From Nocardia asteroides (lineage in GTDB: Bacteria > Actinomycetota > Actinomycetes > Mycobacteriales > Mycobacteriaceae), in NCBI GenBank assembly GCA_019930625.1, contig CP082844.1, positions 2,418,001 through 2,482,000 of the forward strand: DNA of 64,000 nucleotides. The letters run 5' to 3'. The number at the start of each line of letters is the position of its first letter. Positions within the stretch are counted from its first letter, which is position 1. The position numbers were made by a program, and so were the translations under genes. The notes under the pieces were generated by a model. It searched no databases, was not told the DNA's origin, and was given only the letters and a program-made list of their open reading frames with translations. Positions 58,151 through 64,000 of the stretch are shown piece by piece.

Positions 58151-60316
58151 GTGACCATCGCCACCACTGACGAGCATAAAGCCGTTCAGGAGTCGATGCG
58201 CGGGTGGGCCGCTTCGGCCCGTCCGATTGCAACAATGCGGACCGGCGCGGCCGACTTCTGGCGCGGCTACTGGCCCGCGCTGGCCGAGATCGGGATCTTC
58301 CGGGTCGCGGTGGCCGAGGAGGCGGGCGGCGCGGGCGGATCGGTTGCCGATCTCGCCGTGCTGATGGAGCAGGCGGCGCACGACCTGGTCGGCGGCCCCG
58401 TGCTGGCAACGGCTCTGGTCAATCTGATCACGGCGGGCCGGCTCGCCGAGGACATGCCGTGCGGTGTCGCGCTCGACTTCGTCGTCGGATCGACGGTGAG
58501 CGTACCCGCCGCAAGCGACGGCGTGTTGCTCACGGGTACCTGGGATTCCGTCCTCGGCGCCGCGCCCGGCACTGCCGTCCTGCTGCCGGTCGACCACCCG
58601 CACGGGCAGCGCTGGTGCCTGGTGCCACCCGACGCCGACGGCCTGCGGGTGGAGGCGCTCACGCCGCTGGACCCGAGCACTCCGCTGGCGCGGGTGCACT
58701 GCGCCGACCTGCGGGTGCCCGCCGAACAGGTGTTCACCGCGCCGCACGACGCCGGGGATCTGCTCGTCGCGCTGGTCGCCGCCGAACTGGCCGGGCTCGC
58801 GGGCTGGTGCCTGGAGACCGCGGTCGACTACGCCAAGGTGCGCGAGCAGTTCGGCCGTAAGATCGGCTCGTTCCAGGCGGTCAAGCACATCTGCGCCTGG
58901 ATGCTTTGCCGCACCGAACTCATCCGCGCCGTAGCCGCCGACACCGCGGCCGCCGTGGACGACGGTGGCGCGGAACTGCCGATCGCCGCCGCCATCGCGG
59001 CCGCGATCGCCTTGGACGCCGCGGTCGAGACCGCCAAGGACTGCATCCAGGTGCTCGGCGGCATCGGCTTCACCTGGGAGCACGACGCGCACCTGTATCT
59101 GCGCAGGGCGACCGCGCTGCGTCAACTGCTCGGCGGCTCGGCGCGCTGGCGGGCCCGGGTCACCGAGCTGACCCGTCAGGGTTCGCGGCGCACCACCGGG
59201 GCCGACCGGGTCTTCGCCGAAGGCGCCGTCCCCGGCGCGGGCTCGGCCGTGGCGGGAGGGGGCGCGCGCGAACTGGCCGCCGAGGTCGCGCGGATCGCGG
59301 CTCTGCCCGCACAGCGGCAGCGCGACGCACTGGTCGAGGCGGGTCTGGTCATGCCGCATTGGCCGCGGCCGTACGGGCGCGCCGCGGACCCGATGACCGG
59401 TCTGGTGATCTCCGAGGAACTGCGCCGCGCCGGGCTCACGGCGCCGGACCTGGCCATCGGCGGCTGGGCGATTCCCACGCTGTTGGGACACGGAACGCCG
59501 GAACAGATCGAACGCTTCGCGTGGCCGACCTTGCGCGGCGAGGTGGTGTGGTGCCAGCTGTTCAGTGAACCCGAGGCGGGCTCCGACCTCGCCGCGCTGC
59601 GGACCAGCGCGAAAAAGGTGGACGGCGGCTGGGTGCTGCGCGGACAGAAGGTGTGGACGTCACTGGGCGACAAGGCGAATTGGGCGATTTGCCTGGCGCG
59701 CACCGATCCGGATGCGCCCAGGCATAGGGGCATCACCTATTTCTTGGTCGACATGCACGCCGCCGGACTCGAAGTCCGCCCACTGGTGCAGATCACCGGT
59801 GAGGCGCGTTTCAGCGAGGTTTTCCTCGACGACGTGTTCGTGCCGGACGATTGTGTGGTCGGCGCATTGAACAATGGATGGCAGATCGCCCGCTCGACCC
59901 TGGCGACCGAGCGGGTCGCGATGGGTGGCAACGGCATCGGTCCGGTGCTCGAAGAGCTGATCGCGAAATCGCCCGCCACGGGACCGGGCACGGAATTGGT
60001 GAACGACCGGCTCGGCGGATTCGTCGCCGAGGCCGTCGCCGGACTTCTGCTGGAACAACGCGCGGCAGTGAAGTTGCTTGCCGGGGGAGACCCGGGCGCA
60101 CAGAGTAGTGTTCGCAAATTGGTCGGGGTGCGCCACCGCCAAGCGGTCGCGGAATTCGCTGTCGAGACGACAGGGCCTTCCGGCGCGCAGGATACCGAAG
60201 TGGTGAAGGAATTCCTGCTCACGCGCTGTCTATCGATCGCTGGTGGAACCGAACAGATTTTGCTCACCGTGGCCGGTGAGCGAATTCTCGGGCTGCCTCG
60301 TGACGCGAACAGCTAG
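58151..60316 (+). CDS. fadE34: Steroid acyl-CoA dehydrogenase FadE34 (ChsE3)
   Basis: A 721-residue protein made of two acyl-CoA dehydrogenase units in tandem. The N-terminal unit (about 1-340) ends with CIQVLGGIGFTWEHDAHLYLRR. The C-terminal unit contains LFSEPEAGSDLAALRTSA, VWTSLGDKANW and SIAGGTEQILLTVAGERILGLP. It corresponds to Rv3573c, which dehydrogenates the C5 side-chain CoA ester of cholesterol. GTG at 58151 is 36 bp past the KstR palindrome. Confidence 0.93.
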   Translation: MTIATTDEHKAVQESMRGWAASARPIATMRTGAADFWRGYWPALAEIGIFRVAVAEEAGGAGGSVADLAVLMEQAAHDLVGGPVLATALVNLITAGRLAEDMPCGVALDFVVGSTVSVPAASDGVLLTGTWDSVLGAAPGTAVLLPVDHPHGQRWCLVPPDADGLRVEALTPLDPSTPLARVHCADLRVPAEQVFTAPHDAGDLLVALVAAELAGLAGWCLETAVDYAKVREQFGRKIGSFQAVKHICAWMLCRTELIRAVAADTAAAVDDGGAELPIAAAIAAAIALDAAVETAKDCIQVLGGIGFTWEHDAHLYLRRATALRQLLGGSARWRARVTELTRQGSRRTTGADRVFAEGAVPGAGSAVAGGGARELAAEVARIAALPAQRQRDALVEAGLVMPHWPRPYGRAADPMTGLVISEELRRAGLTAPDLAIGGWAIPTLLGHGTPEQIERFAWPTLRGEVVWCQLFSEPEAGSDLAALRTSAKKVDGGWVLRGQKVWTSLGDKANWAICLARTDPDAPRHRGITYFLVDMHAAGLEVRPLVQITGEARFSEVFLDDVFVPDDCVVGALNNGWQIARSTLATERVAMGGNGIGPVLEELIAKSPATGPGTELVNDRLGGFVAEAVAGLLLEQRAAVKLLAGGDPGAQSSVRKLVGVRHRQAVAEFAVETTGPSGAQDTEVVKEFLLTRCLSIAGGTEQILLTVAGERILGLPRDANS

Positions 60317-60338
60317 TCGCCGACAACCGGGAGAAAAC

Positions 60339-61403
60339 GTGGATTTCACCAGGGACGAGGGCCAGGACGCGGTCGCCGAGGTCGTCGTGAGCTTGCTGGA
60401 GCGAGAACCCGCTCGCGATATGGAGCTGTGGCCGAGATTGGTCGACTCCGGACTGCTCGTCGTCGCGGTACCCGAGCGGCACGGCGGCGACGACATGGGG
60501 CTACTCGAAGTATCGGCGTTACTGACCGAGCTGGCGACCGACGCGGTCGCGGTTCCCGCTCTCGCGACACTCGGGTTCGGCGTGCTGCCGATGGTGGCGA
60601 GTGCGCCGGAGAGCGCGATAGCGCGAGTGCTGCCCGAGGTCGCCAAGGGAACCGTGCTCACGGCAGCGCTGAGCGAACCCGCTGCGCCTTTCACCGTCAA
60701 GCCGGAGACCATCGCTGTCACCAGCGGGAACACCGTGCGTATCAGCGGGCACAAAGTGGCCGTGCCCTACGCCGAGGAGGCGAGCTGGCTGCTCGTGCCG
60801 ACCAGTTCCGGCATCGCCCTGGTCGACGCGCAGGCCGAAGGGCTCACCCTGACGCCCACGCCGGTCTCCGGTGGCATCCCCGAATGCACCGTGCGCCTCG
60901 ACCAGGTGGAGATACCCGCCGAACAGCACTGGAGCACCGGCCTGGCCGATCTGCACCGGCTGGCGCTCGCCTCGATCGGCTCGGTAGCCGATGGGTTGCT
61001 CAAGGGTGCGATCACCCTCACCGCCGAGCACCTGCGGACCCGTCACCAGTTCGGCAGGCCGCTGGCCCAGTTCCAGGCCGTGGCCCAGCAGATCGCCGAC
61101 CTCTACGTCGTCTCGCGAACCCTGCACGTCGCCGCGGTCTCGGCGAACTGGGCACTTGCTCAGGATGATTCGAGCCAGGAGCATCGCGACCGCACCGACG
61201 ACGACCTGGAGATCCTGGCCTACACCGTCACCGCGGAACTGCCCGCGGCCATGCAGAAGTGCCATCACCTGCACGGCGGTCTCGGCGTGGACGTGACCCA
61301 CCCGATGCACCGCTACTACTCACAAGCCAAGGACCTCGCCCGCTGGCTCGGCGGCGCGTCGCTGCGGCTCGATCGTCTGGGGGCCAGATGTTCATCGACC
61401 TGA
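60339..61403 (+). CDS. fadE28: Steroid acyl-CoA dehydrogenase subunit FadE28 (ChsE1)
   Basis: A 354-residue subunit, recognised by VDFTRDEGQDAV at the start, the middle HLRTRHQFGRPLAQFQAV and the end LGGASLRLDRLGARCSST, nearly the same as M. tuberculosis FadE28. With FadE29 it forms an alpha2beta2 enzyme that oxidises the 3-carbon (2'-propanoate) side chain of cholesterol. Canonical catalytic residues are supplied by FadE29. GTG at 60339 follows GGGAG; the C-terminus overlaps fadE29 by 16 bp. Confidence 0.93.
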   Translation: MDFTRDEGQDAVAEVVVSLLEREPARDMELWPRLVDSGLLVVAVPERHGGDDMGLLEVSALLTELATDAVAVPALATLGFGVLPMVASAPESAIARVLPEVAKGTVLTAALSEPAAPFTVKPETIAVTSGNTVRISGHKVAVPYAEEASWLLVPTSSGIALVDAQAEGLTLTPTPVSGGIPECTVRLDQVEIPAEQHWSTGLADLHRLALASIGSVADGLLKGAITLTAEHLRTRHQFGRPLAQFQAVAQQIADLYVVSRTLHVAAVSANWALAQDDSSQEHRDRTDDDLEILAYTVTAELPAAMQKCHHLHGGLGVDVTHPMHRYYSQAKDLARWLGGASLRLDRLGARCSST

Positions 61404-62548
61404 CCACCGAGCAACGCCGGCTGCGCGACGAACTGCGCGCCTATTTCGCCGATCTCGTGACTCCCGAGGAGGAGGCCGAGATGGCGGTGAACCGGCACGG
61501 CGACGCCTACCGCGCCGTCGTGCGCCGGATGGGCCGCGACGGCCTGCTCGGCGTCGGTTGGCCGAAGGAATACGGCGGGCAGGGTTTCGGGCCGGTCGAG
61601 CAGCAGATCTTCTTCAACGAGGCGGTCCGCGCCGACGTCCCGCTTCCGTTGGTGACGCTGCTTACCGTCGGCCCCACCTTGCAGCAATTCGGCACCGAGG
61701 AGCAGAAGCAGCGGTTCCTGCCCGGAATCCTCTCCGGAGAGATCCATTTCGCGATCGGCTACTCCGAACCGGAGGCGGGCACCGACCTGGCCGCGCTGCG
61801 CACGTCCGCGGTGCGCGACGAGTCGGGGGACTGGGTCGTCAACGGGCAGAAGATCTTCACCACGGGCGCGCACGAAGCCGATTACGTGTGGCTGGCCTGC
61901 CGCACCGGCTCGGCCGAGTCGCGCCACCGCGGCATCACGATCCTGATCGTGGATACCACCGATCCCGGCTACTCCTGGACGCCGATCATCACCTGCGACG
62001 GCGCCCACCACACCAACGCGACCTATTTCGACAACGTGCGCGTCCCGGCGAGCATGCTGGTCGGCGACGAGAACCGAGGCTGGAAGCTGATCACGACTCA
62101 GCTCAACCACGAGCGGGTGAGCCTGGGTCCGTCCGGCAAGATCGAGCAGCTCTACGACCGGGTGCGCGACTGGGCGCAACCGCGCGGCGTGCTCGCCGAA
62201 CTCGACGTGCGGCGCGCGCTGGGCCGCATCCACGCCATGGTCCGGCTGAACGAACTGCTGAACTGGCAGGTGGCCGGGACCGTCGACGGCGATCAGTCCC
62301 AGGTGATCGCCGACGCGTCGGCCACCAAGGTGTACTCCACCGAATCGCTGCAGGAGGCGGGCAGGCTCGCCGAAGAGATCGTCGGCCGCTACGGCGACCC
62401 GGCCGACCCTGCGACCGGCGAACTGCTGACCTGGCTGGACCGCAGGACCAAGCAGAACCTCGTGGTCACCTTCGGCGGCGGCGTCAACGAGGTTATGCGG
62501 GAGCTGGTCGCCTCGTCCGGACTGCGGTTGCCGCGAGTACCCCGATAA
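61388..62548 (+). CDS. fadE29: Steroid acyl-CoA dehydrogenase subunit FadE29 (ChsE2)
   Basis: A 386-residue acyl-CoA dehydrogenase very close to Rv3543c. MFIDLTTEQRRLRDELRAYF, GYSEPEAGTDLAALRT and GQKIFTTGAHEADYVW are conserved, and it ends ASSGLRLPRVPR. It provides the catalytic base and forms shared FAD sites with FadE28. ATG at 61388 lies inside the fadE28 3' end, so the two are translationally coupled, as expected for subunits made 1:1. Confidence 0.95.
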   Translation: MFIDLTTEQRRLRDELRAYFADLVTPEEEAEMAVNRHGDAYRAVVRRMGRDGLLGVGWPKEYGGQGFGPVEQQIFFNEAVRADVPLPLVTLLTVGPTLQQFGTEEQKQRFLPGILSGEIHFAIGYSEPEAGTDLAALRTSAVRDESGDWVVNGQKIFTTGAHEADYVWLACRTGSAESRHRGITILIVDTTDPGYSWTPIITCDGAHHTNATYFDNVRVPASMLVGDENRGWKLITTQLNHERVSLGPSGKIEQLYDRVRDWAQPRGVLAELDVRRALGRIHAMVRLNELLNWQVAGTVDGDQSQVIADASATKVYSTESLQEAGRLAEEIVGRYGDPADPATGELLTWLDRRTKQNLVVTFGGGVNEVMRELVASSGLRLPRVPR

Positions 62549-62566
62549 CGAGTGAAGGAGCCGCGC

Positions 62567-63502
62567 GTGCCGGAAACCACTACTCCGGAGGCGATCGTCG
62601 CCGCAGCCGAAGCGATTCGGGCGGCGGGTGAGTGCGCGCCCCGTTTCGGGCGTGATCCGGTGAACCAGCCGATGATCAACAATTGGGTCGAGGCGCTGGG
62701 TGACGCCAATCCGATCTACGTCGACGAGCAGGCGGCGCGCGCCGTGGGACATCCCGGCATCGTCGCGCCGCCCGCCATGGCGCAGGTGTGGACCATGTTC
62801 GGGCTCAACGGTTCGCGGCCCGCCGACGATCCGATGGGCGCGGCCACCGAACTACTCGACGCCGCGGGCTACACCTCGGTGGTGGCCACCGATTGCAGGC
62901 AGACCTATCACCGCTATCTCAGTGTCGGTGAGCAGGTTTCGGTCACCAGCACGCTGTCGGACATCCGCGGCCCGAAGCGGACCGCGCTGGGCGAAGGGTG
63001 GTTCGTCACCTTTCAGACCACCTGGCGGGTCGGTGAAGAGGTGGTCGCCGAGATGCTGTTCCGGTTGTTGAAATTCGCCCCGGGTACCGCGGCGCAGGTG
63101 CCCGCCGCGGGCGAGCGGGTGAAGCCGCTGGTCTCCTGGGACACCGAATTCTTCTGGGAGGGAGCCAACGCCGGGGAGCTGCGCATCCAGCGACTCCCGG
63201 ACGGATCGCTGCGGCATCCCCCCATCCCGGCCATCTGGCAGGACAAGTCGAAACCCACCGATTACGTCGTCGCCTCCGGGCGCGGCACGGTGTTCAGTTA
63301 CGTCGTACACCACGCGCCGAAGGTGCCGGGGCGGCAGTTGCCGTTCGTGGTGGCGCTGGTCGAGTTGGAGGAGGGCGTTCGCATGCTCGGTGAATTGCGC
63401 GGCATCGAGCCCGCCGCGGTGGAGATCGGCCTGCCGGTCGAGGTGGGCTTCGAGAAGCTCGACGACGAGGCAACCCTGCCGTTCTGGGTGGTGCGCGCGT
63501 GA
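62567..63502 (+). CDS. chsH2: Steroid enoyl-CoA hydratase subunit ChsH2
   Basis: A 311-residue protein, equal in length to Rv3542c. Residues about 15-185 form a MaoC-like hot-dog domain (GDANPIYVDEQAARAVGHPGIVAPPAMAQ). Residues about 200-311 form a DUF35 OB-fold domain (GTVFSYVVHHAPKVPG). With ChsH1 it hydrates the 3-carbon side-chain enoyl-CoA; DUF35 also docks the aldolase Ltp2. GTG at 62567 has AAGGAG at 62555-62560; an in-frame GTG at 62552 overlaps that site and is rejected. Confidence 0.94.
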   Translation: MPETTTPEAIVAAAEAIRAAGECAPRFGRDPVNQPMINNWVEALGDANPIYVDEQAARAVGHPGIVAPPAMAQVWTMFGLNGSRPADDPMGAATELLDAAGYTSVVATDCRQTYHRYLSVGEQVSVTSTLSDIRGPKRTALGEGWFVTFQTTWRVGEEVVAEMLFRLLKFAPGTAAQVPAAGERVKPLVSWDTEFFWEGANAGELRIQRLPDGSLRHPPIPAIWQDKSKPTDYVVASGRGTVFSYVVHHAPKVPGRQLPFVVALVELEEGVRMLGELRGIEPAAVEIGLPVEVGFEKLDDEATLPFWVVRA

Positions 63503-63531
63503 GCGGTCAAGCCTGGAGGAGGCAGCGCAGC

Positions 63532-63594
63532 GTGACCACGCAGGGCTCCGCTCATGCCGGAGACGGACACGGCATGAGTTTCCTGAGTCAACCC
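63532..63594 (+). pseudogene. chsH1: 5' end of probable chsH1, interrupted by IS110-type element
   Basis: GGAGGAGG at 63515-63522 and a GTG at 63532 mark the start of a gene 29 bp after chsH2. It reads MTTQGSAHAGDGHGMSFLSQ and then enters the transposase region. chsH1 follows chsH2 in M. tuberculosis, so this is probably chsH1 interrupted near codon 20. Identity rests on context, because the conserved part would lie beyond the insertion. Confidence 0.55.
63552..63577. repeat. 8-bp inverted repeat beside the IS110 end
   Basis: TCATGCCG (63552-63559) and CGGCATGA (63570-63577) are perfectly complementary, spaced 10 bp. It may be an insertion target hairpin or part of the element's end; either is inferred. 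Confidence 0.45.
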
Positions 63595-64000
63595 CTATGC
63601 GGCGGTCGGTTGTTTTTCCGGTTGGTGGCGGGTGGGGTTGTAGGCGGTTTTGGTGCGCCAGCAGGCCCAGATGACGCGCAGCCAAGCGCGGCCGAGGGTG
63701 CGCGGGGCGTGTGGGTGGCGTTGCCCGCGTGCACGGGCCGCGGCGTAGCGCTGCGCGGCCCAGGCGTGGGCGCGGCGGCTGTTGTCGAACCAGACGTGCA
63801 GGGCTTGGCGGGCGTGTCGGTTGGTGGCGTGCCGGAACGCGACGGTATGGGTCTTGCCAGAGGCGCGGGTGACCGGGGCGACACCGGTCTCCGCGGCCAG
63901 TTGATCGAAGCTGGTGGTGCGCTCGAGGATCGGGCCGACCTCACCGATGATCTGGGCCAGGTTCAGGGTGCCCACGCGTGGCAGATCGCCGAGCAACCGG
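63595..64000 (-). CDS. IS110-family transposase, C-terminal part
   Basis: The minus strand encodes the end of an IS110-type transposase, still open at the window edge. LLGDLPRVGTLNLAQIIGEVG and FDQLAAETGVAPVTRASGKTH are the Transposase_20 domain, with the usual ATNRHARQALHVWFDN region after it. The protein ends QPEKQPTAA. IS110 recombinases insert at specific sites using a bridge RNA. Here fewer than 60 bp separate the stop from host sequence, so any bridge RNA would be at the other end, outside the window. Confidence 0.88.
   Translation of the reverse strand, partial: RLLGDLPRVGTLNLAQIIGEVGPILERTTSFDQLAAETGVAPVTRASGKTHTVAFRHATNRHARQALHVWFDNSRRAHAWAAQRYAAARARGQRHPHAPRTLGRAWLRVIWACWRTKTAYNPTRHQPEKQPTAA

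Noticed and set aside
57110..59491. 793-codon minus-strand frame across kstR and fadE34
   Set aside because: It reads antisense to fadE34 and out of frame with kstR; low-complexity composition.

Overview
This is high-GC actinobacterial DNA, most likely from a Nocardia or close mycolic-acid-producing relative. The evidence is codon bias, frequent GTG/TTG starts, many leaderless genes (a TANNNT box 6-8 nt before the start codon), and long runs of gene order shared with Mycobacterium tuberculosis: ftsH-folE-folP-folB-folK, panC-panD-coaX, lysS-lsr2-clpC, mhuD/mutY/carbonic anhydrase/radA/lpqE/carD-ispD-ispF-cysS-rlmB and kstR-fadE34. The family matches come from reading the translations; no database was searched.

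Layout. 1-10951: an edge-truncated membrane Ser/Thr kinase with DFN in place of DFG; an amidase-signature protein that appears to have lost its catalytic lysine; a LysR regulator; an aldehyde dehydrogenase/SDR operon divergent from a PucR-type regulator, with a perfect palindrome between them; and DUF2277, DUF1266 and unknown proteins. 11311-22525: the FtsH protease, then folate (folE, folP, folB, folK) and pantothenate/CoA (panC, panD, coaX) synthesis, then cysteine dioxygenase-rhodanese preceded by a Cys-Cys leader peptide and three mutually exclusive hairpins. 22730-31427: lysS, lsr2 with a terminator, an FHA regulator, a DUF1772 membrane protein, an intact IS630-type element inserted in that gene's stop codon, a secreted lipase, and clpC with a terminator. 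31428-38382: a histidine kinase whose LuxR-type response regulator survives only as a decayed fragment in an AT-rich patch; a TetR/azoreductase/SMR unit with two copies of one operator; an OsmC protein; and cbtB-cbtA (cobalt uptake) under a cobalamin riboswitch. 38068-49112: heme-degrading MhuD, a hydrolase, mutY, carbonic anhydrase, radA without the expected disA, lpqE, carD, the MEP-pathway genes ispD/ispF, cysS and rlmB. 49212-57079: enoyl-CoA hydratase and acyl-CoA dehydrogenase, a ZnuABC-type zinc uptake operon with a candidate Zur box, and a fused trehalose-phosphatase/GH15 protein. 57355-64000: a cholesterol side-chain degradation block (kstR, fadE34, fadE28, fadE29, chsH2) with a KstR palindrome; the next gene, probably chsH1, is interrupted after about 20 codons by an IS110-family transposase that runs off the right edge.

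The most notable items are the cysteine-responsive attenuator, the IS110 interruption of the steroid operon, the duplicated TetR operator, the cobalamin riboswitch, the apparently inactive amidase and the orphaned histidine kinase.
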